Source: Akkermansia sp. RCC_12PD
Lineage (GTDB): Bacteria > Verrucomicrobiota > Verrucomicrobiia > Verrucomicrobiales > Akkermansiaceae
Assembly (NCBI RefSeq): GCF_036417355.1
Contig: NZ_CP143889.1
Coordinates: forward strand, 2,976,001-3,040,000
Reading direction: 5' to 3'
DNA: 64,000 nt
Each line of letters starts with the position of its first letter. Position 1 is the first letter of the stretch. Shown in pieces: positions 37,268-45,930 of the stretch. The notes beneath the pieces were generated by a model that made no database searches, was not told the DNA's origin, and saw nothing but the letters and a program-made list of their open reading frames with translations. The position numbers and the translations under genes are program-made.

Positions 37268-39193
37268 ATGAACTGGATGGAAGCTTTATATAAGACATAT
37301 GAAGATAATGCCCAACGGACAGGCTTGAATTCTTCGGAAGAGAAAAATTCAAAAAACCGAACAATCACCCCGTTATTTCCGCTTTATCATGGCAGCCAAA
37401 ATGCCCAGGTAACAGTTGTACTGGATGGTTCCGGTGCATTCAGACGAGCGGAGGTAGTCCCTGCCGGGAACCAGCAGACAATCATTCCCGTTACTGAAAA
37501 GTCGGGAGGCAGAACCAGCGGATTGTGTCCCCACCCCCTTTGCGACAAACTGCAATATGTGGCGGGAGATTTCACTAAATGGACAGGTAATACAAAAACC
37601 GGGTACAAAGAATATCTCAACCAACTGGAGCGTTGGAAAGATTTTGATCCTTCCAATGCAACGCTTTCTTCCATCTTTTTGTATGTATCCAAAGGCTGTC
37701 TTTTGGAAGACCTCGTCAAATCAGGAGTTCTTCCCGTGAATGAAGCTTCCGGTACCTTGATGAAAAAATGGATGGGAGAAAAAAATGACGCACCGGAGAT
37801 TTATGCGGCTCTCGGCGTCGTTGGCATGGATGCCATCCTGATCAGATGGCGTGTGGAAATTCCCGGAAACCTTATCCCGGATGTATGGAAAAACAAGGAA
37901 ATGTGGGATTCCTGGATCAGATTTCAAGAGTCACAGGAACAAAATACAGGTCTTTGCTATGTAACAGGTGAAATAACCAATTTGGCAATACAACATCCAG
38001 CCCGGATCAGAAACGCTGGAGACGGAGCCAAGATCATCTCTTCCAATGATTCTTCCGGGTTTACGTTCAGAGGCAAATTTGATGATTCAACCGAGGTTTG
38101 CGGAGTTGGAAGAAAAGTCTCCCAGAAAGCTCACAGTGCGTTGAGATGGCTTATTTCCAACCAGGGATGGAGGGATGATTCCCAGGCGATCGTAGCTTGG
38201 TCATCCAACAGTTTTTTGATACCGAATCCGTTAACCGACACTGAAGGGCTGCTGGATTTGGACCCTGATGAAGAACATGAAACTGTCCCGTATACGGCTG
38301 AAGAAACGGGACGGAAAATTAGAGAAAAAATCTCCGGTTACAAAGCGGAAGTGGCCAACACCAGCCACATTTTTATTATGGGCCTGGATTCAGCCACACC
38401 AGGGCGGCTCTCCATAACCTTCTTCAATGAGATGGATTCTGTGGAATACTGGAACAACATTGAACACTGGCATACCGAATGTGTGTGGTGGCAATGGAAT
38501 AACAAAAACAAATTGTGGTACGTTGGAGCACCCTCTCCCCGAACTATCGCGGAAGTGGCTTATGGAAAATCTTCAGATGAAAAATTGCGCAGGCAAACAG
38601 TAGCACGCTTACTTCCCTGTATTATTGAAAAACGCCCCGTACCCTCTGATCTTGTGGAAGCTTGCATCCATCGGGCGTGTAACAGAAACGGCCTGGAATC
38701 TTGGGAATGGAATGTTGCCGTCAATACAGCGTGCGCTCTATTTCGATACCGATTTAACTCAACTAAAAAACAATACCATTATACCATGAGTCTGGATAAA
38801 ACCATTACAGAACGGGGATATTTATACGGAAGGCTGCTCGCCGTAGCGGAATTGCTGGAAAAAACCGCCCAGAAAACTTCCTCCGACACGGAACGTCCCA
38901 CGAATGCGGAAAAACTGATGCAGCGCTTCAGCATTCACCCCCATTCAACGTGGGAAATACTGCGCAAAGCATTGGACCCCTATCTTCAAATTCTGACCAA
39001 AAATGAACCTGGATTAAAATTCTACTATGACAGGGAATTAGCAAGTATCCATGCCCTTTTCGATCGAAACGACTTCATCGACGACAGCAAGGTGTCAGGA
39101 GAATTTCTTCTTGGATACTACTGTCAAAAATCAGAAATGTTCCCTAAAAAATCTTCTGAAAAAGAAAAGGAAAATTCCCAACCTAAAGAATAA
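37268..39193 (+). CDS. cas8c: Cas8c (Csd1), large Cascade subunit of type I-C
   Basis: 641 residues. Family features: PLYHGSQNAQVTVVLDGSG, SGLCPHPLCDKLQYVAGD, LCYVTGEITNLAIQHPARIRNAGDGAKIISSNDSS and VGRKVSQKAHSALRWLI. Cas8c recognises the PAM. The C-terminal 135 residues (from an internal Met at 38786) correspond to the part known in other I-C systems to be made separately as the small subunit Cas11c. Stop is 5 bp before cas7c. Confidence 0.94.
   Translation: MNWMEALYKTYEDNAQRTGLNSSEEKNSKNRTITPLFPLYHGSQNAQVTVVLDGSGAFRRAEVVPAGNQQTIIPVTEKSGGRTSGLCPHPLCDKLQYVAGDFTKWTGNTKTGYKEYLNQLERWKDFDPSNATLSSIFLYVSKGCLLEDLVKSGVLPVNEASGTLMKKWMGEKNDAPEIYAALGVVGMDAILIRWRVEIPGNLIPDVWKNKEMWDSWIRFQESQEQNTGLCYVTGEITNLAIQHPARIRNAGDGAKIISSNDSSGFTFRGKFDDSTEVCGVGRKVSQKAHSALRWLISNQGWRDDSQAIVAWSSNSFLIPNPLTDTEGLLDLDPDEEHETVPYTAEETGRKIREKISGYKAEVANTSHIFIMGLDSATPGRLSITFFNEMDSVEYWNNIEHWHTECVWWQWNNKNKLWYVGAPSPRTIAEVAYGKSSDEKLRRQTVARLLPCIIEKRPVPSDLVEACIHRACNRNGLESWEWNVAVNTACALFRYRFNSTKKQYHYTMSLDKTITERGYLYGRLLAVAELLEKTAQKTSSDTERPTNAEKLMQRFSIHPHSTWEILRKALDPYLQILTKNEPGLKFYYDRELASIHALFDRNDFIDDSKVSGEFLLGYYCQKSEMFPKKSSEKEKENSQPKE
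38786..39193 (+). CDS. Predicted internal translation product Cas11c within cas8c
   Basis: An in-frame ATG (MSLDKTITERGYLYGRLLAVAELLEK) opens a 135-residue, mostly helical segment at the 3' end of cas8c. Established knowledge: I-C systems translate Cas11c from an internal start at this place. No strong Shine-Dalgarno box is visible upstream (AACAATACCATTATACC), so the start is a prediction. Confidence 0.5.
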   Translation: MSLDKTITERGYLYGRLLAVAELLEKTAQKTSSDTERPTNAEKLMQRFSIHPHSTWEILRKALDPYLQILTKNEPGLKFYYDRELASIHALFDRNDFIDDSKVSGEFLLGYYCQKSEMFPKKSSEKEKENSQPKE

Positions 39194-39198
39194 ACATT

Positions 39199-40020
39199 AT
39201 GTCACTACAACATAAGATAGACTTTGCGGTGATTTTCACCGTAAAAAATGCAAATCCCAACGGAGATCCGTTAAATGGCAACCGTCCGCGCACCACGCTT
39301 GACGGGAATGGAGAACTTTCCGATGTCTGCTTGAAACGTAAAATCCGCAACAGGCTTCTTGATTTGGGAGTGCCTATATTTGTTCAATCAGACGATCACA
39401 AGGTGGATGAATGCAAAACATTAAAAGACAGGGCTTCCATCCTTCTGGAAGGAAAGAAAACCAAAGAGGAACAAACAAAGCTGGCCTGCCAGACCTGGTT
39501 TGACGTACGCGCTTTCGGCCAACTGTTTGCTTACAAAGGTACCGGGGAAAAAAAGAACGACGGCGTTTCTCTCGGGATTCGCGGCCCCGTCACCGTTCAG
39601 GCAGCTTTCAGCGTGGAACCTGTGGAAATCACCAGCACCCAAATCACGAAAAGTGTAAGCGGGGAGGGGGATGGAAGCAAAAAAGCATCTGATACCATGG
39701 GGATGAAACACCGTGTAGATCAAGGAGTTTATGTATTCTACGGGGCCATTTCTCCACAGCTTGCCTCCCTGACAGGTTTTAGTGATGAAGATGCAGAATT
39801 ATTAAAAAATACTCTTCCTTTTATGTTTGAAGGGGATGCCTCTTCCTCCCGGCCTGAAGGAAGCATGGAAGTGAAGAAAGTGATCTGGTGGAAACATTCC
39901 TGCCCTGCAGGTCAATATTCTTCTGGAAAAGTCCATAGAAGCCTCATTGTCAATAATGATGGTACCTATGAATTGAAAGAACTTCAGGGATTGACCCCAG
40001 AAGAAATTGATGGATTTTAA
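39199..40020 (+). CDS. cas7c: Cas7c (Csd2), Cascade backbone subunit
   Basis: 273 residues. IDFAVIFTVKNANPNGDPLNGNRPRTT at the N-terminus is the Cas7 RAMP signature, followed by LSDVCLKRKIRNRL, FDVRAFGQLFAYKG, GIRGPVTVQAAFSVEPVEI and TMGMKHRVDQGVYVFYGAI. Several copies coat the crRNA. It is the last gene of the effector operon; a terminator and array 2 follow. Confidence 0.95.
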   Translation: MSLQHKIDFAVIFTVKNANPNGDPLNGNRPRTTLDGNGELSDVCLKRKIRNRLLDLGVPIFVQSDDHKVDECKTLKDRASILLEGKKTKEEQTKLACQTWFDVRAFGQLFAYKGTGEKKNDGVSLGIRGPVTVQAAFSVEPVEITSTQITKSVSGEGDGSKKASDTMGMKHRVDQGVYVFYGAISPQLASLTGFSDEDAELLKNTLPFMFEGDASSSRPEGSMEVKKVIWWKHSCPAGQYSSGKVHRSLIVNNDGTYELKELQGLTPEEIDGF

Positions 40021-40030
40021 TCTCTCCTGT

Positions 40031-40064
40031 CCGGCCTATTTTCATTGAAAATAGGCCGGGCTTT
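40031..40064 (+). terminator. Terminator after cas7c
   Basis: 12-bp stem CCGGCCTATTTT (40031-40042) with AAAATAGGCCGG (40048-40059), then GCTTT. Confidence 0.75.
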
Positions 40065-40279
40065 GAATTTACTTATAATTTAGACTTTACCTTTCCCTTG
40101 TAAACTAACCCCTCTAAATAAAATTGGGGCAATATTTATTTCTTCATACTATGATATGGTAAATGAGTCACCCACTCTTTCCAGAACAATTCAATACTTT
40201 TTACTAAACACTTCCGTTTTTAGAAAATTCTATTGAGGGGACTCATTGTTTTAATAGCATTTTAGATTCTTTCTGTCTT

Positions 40280-42387
40280 GTTATATAAATACATCCCGTG
40301 AGGATGCGACTGTCCAGCTTTTTGATCCTGGATCCCTTTTTTGACTTTCAATTCGCGCACCCGTGAGGGTGCGACTCTTTCTGGCCGCTACGCTCGAACT
40401 CTCTCGCCGTTTCAATCCACGCACCCGTGAGGGTGCGACATCATAGAATTAAATCATATGGATAATTTAAACGTTTCAATCCACGCACCTGTGAGGGTGC
40501 GACTTGCGGCCATGCGCCTTCTCCAGAAACTTCCGTTGTTTCAATCCACGCACCTGTGAGGGTGCGACCCCTCCCTTCACCATCTTGCTCTCTACCCAAT
40601 ACGTTTCAATCCACGCACCTGTGAGGGTGCGACCGCAGCGCGGGCAGCAAACGGAAGAGGCCCGGAAGTTTCAATCCACGCACCTGTGAGGGTGCGACAC
40701 TTCTTCAACCCGGTAAACTCCACCGCCGTAAAGTTTCAATCCACGCACCTGTGAGGGTGCGACTCACCTCTCCATTCTCAAATTGAAAAATGAAAATGTT
40801 TCAATCCACGCACCCGTGAGGGTGCGACAAATAAAATTCCAACTTCCGACCGCACAGATTGGGTTTCAATCCACGCACCCGTGAGGGTGCGACTCCGTTT
40901 TAAAACGCCCGTCCTCGCTTTGCGGCTCGTTTCAATCCACGCACCCGTGAGGGTGCGACAGGATTCCTTGCCTTGCTTACCATCCATCATGATGTTTCAA
41001 TCCACGCACCCGTGAGGGTGCGACGGAGAGCGCTTTTCCAATACGACTTCCCGCATCCAGTTTCAATCCACGCACCCGTGAGGGTGCGACGGCGGCGTCA
41101 TTCGCCTCCTGCTGCTGGACATGGTTTCAATCCACGCACCCGTGAGGGTGCGACTCTTGCAGTATTATCGGACTTCCGCTTCGAATTCTGTTTCAATCCA
41201 CGCACCCGTGAGGGTGCGACCCCTGGCCGGAAGGGAAGCCCAGGAAAAACTCCTGGTTTCAATCCACGCACCCGTGAGGGTGCGACCTGATGCGGTTTTT
41301 CCGCCGCCTCCGGGCGGCGGTTTCAATCCACGCACCCGTGAGGGTGCGACTCCACTCCTTAGCCCACTCATCCCAGGCTTCATAGTTTCAATCCACGCAC
41401 CCGTGAGGGTGCGACTGCTCAGCCTGAGACAGTAATGCCTGTTCAAGAGTTTCAATCCACGCACCCGTGAGGGTGCGACTGGCAAGGTCAGATCATGACT
41501 CCAAATGATGCCGGTTTCAATCCACGCACCCGTGAGGGTGCGACTGGCGTAGATAGCCTCCTTGTCTATGACAGGAACGTTTCAATCCACGCACCCGTGA
41601 GGGTGCGACCGACGAAGAAACAACAGGGCTATGTAGCACAGCTGTTTCAATCCACGCACCCGTGAGGGTGCGACTCTCCGGTAGTGAACATCCGCAGGCG
41701 TAAGGTGGGTTTCAATCCACGCACCCGTGAGGGTGCGACTCAGAAAGGTGCTATCATGCGGAAGTTCGAACCAGTTTCAATCCACGCACCCGTGAGGGTG
41801 CGACCATCCGGGAAGGAAGGATGGACCCCTGCAAATGAGTTTCAATCCACGCACCCGTGAGGGTGCGACAACTTACATGTTTGGCGCCCCGGAGGTATTC
41901 GGAGTTTCAATCCACGCACCCGTGAGGGTGCGACTCCCAACGCGCGATTCCCGCCCGTGCTGGAAACGGTTTCAATCCACGCACCCGTGAGGGTGCGACC
42001 GCTGGACGCCCCCTGCGTTACGGTATGCACGCAGTTTCAATCCACGCACCCGTGAGGGTGCGACAGCTTTGAGGATGATCCCAACAACGTGTGGTATGTT
42101 TCAATCCACGCACCCGTGAGGGTGCGACTTGCTCTGCTCACTATCCATCATGATGAACGGAGTTTCAATCCACGCACCCGTGAGGGTGCGACACGCGCAG
42201 GAGATTCATGAACACGTCAGTATTCAGTTTCAATCCACGCACCCGTGAGGGTGCGACCCCGCCTTTGGCCTCGCCTGCTCTACCGTGGACGGTTTCAATC
42301 CACGCACCCGTGAGGGTGCGACCCTTCTTCCTCCATAACTGTTTCAGTGTAAAGGGGTTTCAATCCACGCACCCGTGAGGGTGCGAC
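40280..42387 (-). CRISPR. CRISPR array 2 (31-nt repeats, 33 units)
   Basis: 31 near-identical 31-nt repeats from 40409 to 42387, preceded by a variant (40345-40375) and a strongly degenerate repeat (40280-40310); 32 spacers of about 33-35 nt. On the plus strand each begins GTTTCAATCCACGCACC and ends GAGGGTGCGAC. The minus-strand form ends ATTGAAAC and folds as GCACCC-TCAC-GGGTGC. Repeats at 40473, 40538, 40603, 40668 and 40733 share one C-to-T change. Degenerate repeats on the left place the leader on the right, so the array is transcribed leftward, toward and convergent with the effector operon. Confidence 0.98.
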
Positions 42388-42600
42388 AGCGTGAGGAAAT
42401 ATCCATTAAGAGAGAACAGCGCAGAAGGCTTTTTGCGCCAACTTCTCTCCATCACGATATTCCGCACGACTTAAATTTTGTAATTGGATATGTCAAACTT
42501 CGTTTTCCAATGACTTACAGCAATCGCCGAACTTCCGGGGAATTCCTGTGAGCTTGGGGTTGGCGCAAACAGAACAGCAGATTTTCAACAAGTGTTGAGA
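42388..42600 (-). promoter_or_regulatory. Leader of CRISPR array 2
   Basis: Contains the same inverted 11-mers as leader 1: TTTGCGCCAAC (42432-42442) and GTTGGCGCAAA (42559-42569). The stretch from about 42488 to 42569 matches leader 1 closely, with CGTTTTCCAATG, AATCGCCG and AGCTTGGGGTTGGCGCAAA in the same order. The 44 bp between the last repeat and the first 11-mer are unrelated to those of leader 1. The remaining sequence to about 42700 holds no gene that I can see. Confidence 0.8.
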
Positions 42601-42705
42601 TCATTGTTTTCCGCCTGCCTGTACAACCTGCATCTCCTGAATGCTAGACATTCATTCATGCGCCGTCCAGCAACTTTTCCTTTCATTACAAGTTCTGGAA
42701 AACAG

Positions 42706-42736
42706 AAGGCCGTTCCGCCATGAGCGGAACGGCCTT
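42706..42736 (-). terminator. Terminator of glyS
   Basis: 13-bp stem AAGGCCGTTCCGC (42706-42718) with GCGGAACGGCCTT (42724-42736); on the minus strand TCTGTTTTCC follows. Confidence 0.85.
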
Positions 42737-42773
42737 GGAGTATTTACAATATTTAATTCCGCTAAGGAACATA

Positions 42774-44351
42774 TTACCGCACACGGGCAATGAGCCAGTG
42801 CAACAGGTCCTTAACGGCGACGCGTTCTTGTTCCATGGAGTCGCGGTGGCGGATGGTCACCGTGTCTTTGAGGGAAGGATCGTTTTCTCCGAGGGTTTCG
42901 AAGTCCACCGTGATGCAGAAGGGGGTGCCCACTTCATCCTGGCGGCGGTAGCGGCGGCCAACGGCTCCCGTTTCATCGTAGAAAACGGTCATCCAGGGCT
43001 GGAGGGTCTTTTCAATTTCCCGGGCAATGCGTACCTGTTCCTCGTTTTTCTTGAGGAGCGGGAAGATGGCGGCCTTGATGGGCGCTATGCGGGGGACAAA
43101 GCGCAGCACCGTGCGCACGTCCTTTTTGTCCTTGTCGTCCACAAGCTCTTCTTCATCGTAGGCTTCACAGATGATGGCAAGCACGGTCCGGTCACATCCG
43201 GCGGAGGGTTCCACAACATGGGGAATGAATTTTTCCCGCGTTTCTTCGTCGAAGTATTCCAGGGGACGGCCGGAACCTTTCTGGTGGCAGGTCAGGTCGT
43301 AGTCCGTACGGTAGGCGATGCCTTCCAGTTCCTGGATGCCGAAGGGGAATTCGTATTCCAGGTCATAGGTTTTTTTGGAGTAGAAGGCGCGTTCGTCATC
43401 CGGTACGTCCAGAATGTGGATGTGTTCACGGGGAACCCCCACTTCGTCGTAGAAACTGAGACGCTTTTCCAGCCATTCGTCCACCAGCCTCAGGCCGTCT
43501 TCCGGACGGCAGAAGTATTCGATTTCCATCTGCTCGAATTCACGGGAGCGGAAGGTGAAGTTGCGCGGATTGATTTCATTGCGGAAGGATTTGCCGATCT
43601 GGGCGATCCCGAACGGCAGTTTCACGCGGGAACTGTCCAGAATGTTTTTGTACTGGCAGAAGATGGATTGAGCCGTTTCCGGCCGCAGCCATCCGGTGGC
43701 GTTGGGATCGTTTTCATCGGAGGTGGCCCCGATGGTCGTCTTGAACATAAGGTTGAATTCGCGGGCTTCCGTCAGCAGGGAGCCGTTGGCGGGGTTGTAC
43801 ATGGTGGAGTCCGTGACGGGTTCCATACGCTCCCCCCGGAGCTCGATTTCCTTGTGGGATACGTCCTTGCCGGCCAGTTGCGCGTAGTACTGGGCCGCGG
43901 TTTTGCGGGCCTTGTCCGCCTGTTTTTCAGTTTCCACCAGCACGGAGTATTCCTTTTCCATGCTCCAGGAACCGTCCTTTTTTGCGGCTCCCGTGTAGAA
44001 GAATCCCATGCCGCTCTGGGCCGGCACCTGGTCGGCGCGCAGGCGTTCCTTGGTCAGCAGGCAGTCGCACATCGGGTCAGAGAAGCCGCCCACGTGGCCG
44101 GAGGCCACCAGCACGGAGTTGTGGGTCAGGATGGAGCCGTCCATGCCCACCACGTCGTCACGTTCCTGGACGGTTTTGCGCCACCAGTATTCCTTGAGGT
44201 TGCGCTTGAGCTCCACCCCCATGGGACCGTAGTCCCAGCAACCATTCAGACCGCCGTAGATTTCGGCTGCCTGGAAAATGAAACCTCGCCTTTTGCAAAG
44301 GCTTACAATTTTCTCCATTCGGGCGGGATCTGTATTGGTTCTGTCTGCCAT
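42774..44351 (-). CDS. glyS: Glycyl-tRNA synthetase, single-chain class II type
   Basis: 525 residues from MADRTNTDPARMEKIVSLCKRRGFIF; a longer start at 44399 adds non-conserved residues. Class II motifs: AEIYGGLNGCWDYGPMGVELKRN, RPETAQSIFCQYKN, FGIAQIGKSFRNEINPRNFTFRSREFEQMEIEYFC (motif 2 region) and the C-terminal anticodon-binding domain IAPIKAAIFPLLKK. It charges tRNA-Gly. This is the alpha2 eukaryote-like form, not the alpha2beta2 GlyQS type. It borders the CRISPR island. Confidence 0.97.
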   Translation of the reverse strand: MADRTNTDPARMEKIVSLCKRRGFIFQAAEIYGGLNGCWDYGPMGVELKRNLKEYWWRKTVQERDDVVGMDGSILTHNSVLVASGHVGGFSDPMCDCLLTKERLRADQVPAQSGMGFFYTGAAKKDGSWSMEKEYSVLVETEKQADKARKTAAQYYAQLAGKDVSHKEIELRGERMEPVTDSTMYNPANGSLLTEAREFNLMFKTTIGATSDENDPNATGWLRPETAQSIFCQYKNILDSSRVKLPFGIAQIGKSFRNEINPRNFTFRSREFEQMEIEYFCRPEDGLRLVDEWLEKRLSFYDEVGVPREHIHILDVPDDERAFYSKKTYDLEYEFPFGIQELEGIAYRTDYDLTCHQKGSGRPLEYFDEETREKFIPHVVEPSAGCDRTVLAIICEAYDEEELVDDKDKKDVRTVLRFVPRIAPIKAAIFPLLKKNEEQVRIAREIEKTLQPWMTVFYDETGAVGRRYRRQDEVGTPFCITVDFETLGENDPSLKDTVTIRHRDSMEQERVAVKDLLHWLIARVR

Positions 44352-44432
44352 GATTGAATATAGGTTGGGTTGGCTGTGCGGGGGTATTGATGACCTCAAA
44401 CGGAGGGCAGTGAAAGCAAAAAGCGTGTCTTC

Positions 44433-45095
44433 TCAAGAATTCCAGGGGAGGGGAATGTTCCTGAGCAGCTGGGAGTCATAGCCCGCTTCCACGAGCGTGC
44501 GGAAGGCTTCCATCGCTTCCGGAGTTACGGGCTGTTCCGTGGAGAATCCCTGCCGCGGGTACTCCAGGATTCTCTGGAAGTCCCCCACCATGGCGGAGAC
44601 AACCAGCTCCTGCGGCAGTTCTGCGGTCAGATATCCCCGAAAAGTGACGGGAGGGGAGCTGACCGCCACCCGCGCTTCCGGCCACTGGGCCTGGAGCGTG
44701 GCCAGCGTCCGCCGTTCCATGTAGGGCTTTTGCAGGGCAATGAGGCTGACAGGCTCCCCGATTCCCGCCCGTTTCAGCACTTCCCGTGAGAAGCGGACAT
44801 TTTCCCCGGTGTTGGTGGATTTGTTTTCTATCAGGATGCAGTTTTCCGGAACGCCCGCTTTGATGGCCGCCTCGGCAAAGAGTTCCGCCTCCGGGACGGC
44901 CCAGCCTCCCGTAAAGCGCCCCATGCCGCCGGAAAAAAGGATGACCGGAGCTAAATGCCGCTTATAGAGCTCCGCCGCATATTCCGCCACGCGTACGTCA
45001 TTGCTGCCAAGCACGAAGATGAGGTCAGCCGGGTGGAGCTCCTGCCCGACGTGATGGTAGTTCCACAAGATTTCTATGGCTTCATCCGGAGTCAT
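44433..45095 (-). CDS. YdcF/SanA-like DUF218 protein
   Basis: 220 residues from the ATG giving MTPDEAIEILWNYHHVG. The DUF218 core reads ADLIFVLGSNDVRVAEYAAELYKRHLAPVILFSGG, then IENKSTNTGENVRFSREVL and SLIALQKPYMERRTLATLQAQWP. The family is poorly characterised; some members affect envelope integrity, and no membrane segment is seen here, so it is probably cytoplasmic. It lies 43 bp downstream of the protease gene in a leftward gene group. Confidence 0.85.
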   Translation of the reverse strand: MTPDEAIEILWNYHHVGQELHPADLIFVLGSNDVRVAEYAAELYKRHLAPVILFSGGMGRFTGGWAVPEAELFAEAAIKAGVPENCILIENKSTNTGENVRFSREVLKRAGIGEPVSLIALQKPYMERRTLATLQAQWPEARVAVSSPPVTFRGYLTAELPQELVVSAMVGDFQRILEYPRQGFSTEQPVTPEAMEAFRTLVEAGYDSQLLRNIPLPWNS

Positions 45096-45138
45096 CGCGC
45101 CTGTGTACTCAAGATTGGTCTCTCTGTAAATGCCGGAT

Positions 45139-45918
45139 TCACCACAGTCCGCATTTGCCCCATTCCAGTGCGGCCCAGCCCAGCAGAGCATTGGCCACGG
45201 CGTGCATCACGATGACGGCGCACAGGTTTTTCTGCCAGACAGCGAGCAGATACGCCAGCGAGCCGTAGATGAAGGCGCCGCAGTAGTCCACGGGCTGATG
45301 CACGGCCATGAAGCAGAGCGTAGTGATCCAGTACGCTTTCCAGGAGTGCGTGCCGAACGGGACTTTCCACGGATGGTCCGGATTGACCAGGAAGCGCATG
45401 AGGTATCCGCGCCAGAAGAGTTCCTCCACCACGGCCACCACGATGACGGCGCGGAAGAACCGCAACGCCAGAGCCGTCAGCCAGCTCCAGGATCCCGGAG
45501 CAAATACTGCCGAAGGATCAAATCCCTCCGGCCGGGCGTCGATTCCCAGCAGATAACGGTACCAGGGCCATTCCGGATGACCGAACCACGCATCGGGGCC
45601 GCCCGGCAGGCGGTCCGCCGCCATGGTAGGGGCCAACCAGCACAGGATACCCAGCACGCCGAAGAGGATTCCCCACGCCGCAGGCTTTCCTTTCCAGTCC
45701 CAATCCACGGATTTTCTCCACCAGAGGACCAGAATGAAGCAGACAACGGCCTGGAGCGGGTAGAGCCATTGCCCGGGAGCCCTTCTCCACCACGCGGCAA
45801 CCGGATGGTCCCATTCCAGAAGGGGGGCGCCGAATTGCCAAAGGAGGGTGAATCCCATGAATACCGCGAACGGCGCCACATACGCCTTCGTTTTCTGGTA
45901 CTCCAGGTCGGAGTTCAT
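45139..45918 (-). CDS. CPBP/CAAX-type intramembrane protease, PEP-CTERM-associated type
   Basis: 259 residues with seven or eight hydrophobic segments. The catalytic motifs of the CPBP (Rce1-like) family are visible: VVEELFWRGYLMRFL (Glu-Glu-x3-Arg), FMAVHQPVDYCGAFIYGSLAY (His) and CAVIVMHAVANALLG (second His). The size and layout resemble the CAAX protease-related group found with exosortase/PEP-CTERM systems; with PEP-CTERM proteins at 6-10 kb this link is plausible but no exosortase gene is in the window. The start is 12 bp downstream of the aminotransferase stop in the leftward direction. Confidence 0.82.
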   Translation of the reverse strand: MNSDLEYQKTKAYVAPFAVFMGFTLLWQFGAPLLEWDHPVAAWWRRAPGQWLYPLQAVVCFILVLWWRKSVDWDWKGKPAAWGILFGVLGILCWLAPTMAADRLPGGPDAWFGHPEWPWYRYLLGIDARPEGFDPSAVFAPGSWSWLTALALRFFRAVIVVAVVEELFWRGYLMRFLVNPDHPWKVPFGTHSWKAYWITTLCFMAVHQPVDYCGAFIYGSLAYLLAVWQKNLCAVIVMHAVANALLGWAALEWGKCGLW

Positions 45919-45930
45919 GAGAAGACCGGG

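Noticed and set aside
40504-42030. ORFs with repeated SIHAPVRVR or RTLTGAWIET phrases
   Set aside because: Translations of array 2 repeats in various frames.
42720-44357. 545-codon plus-strand ORF opposite glyS
   Set aside because: Shadow ORF; glyS on the minus strand is unmistakable.
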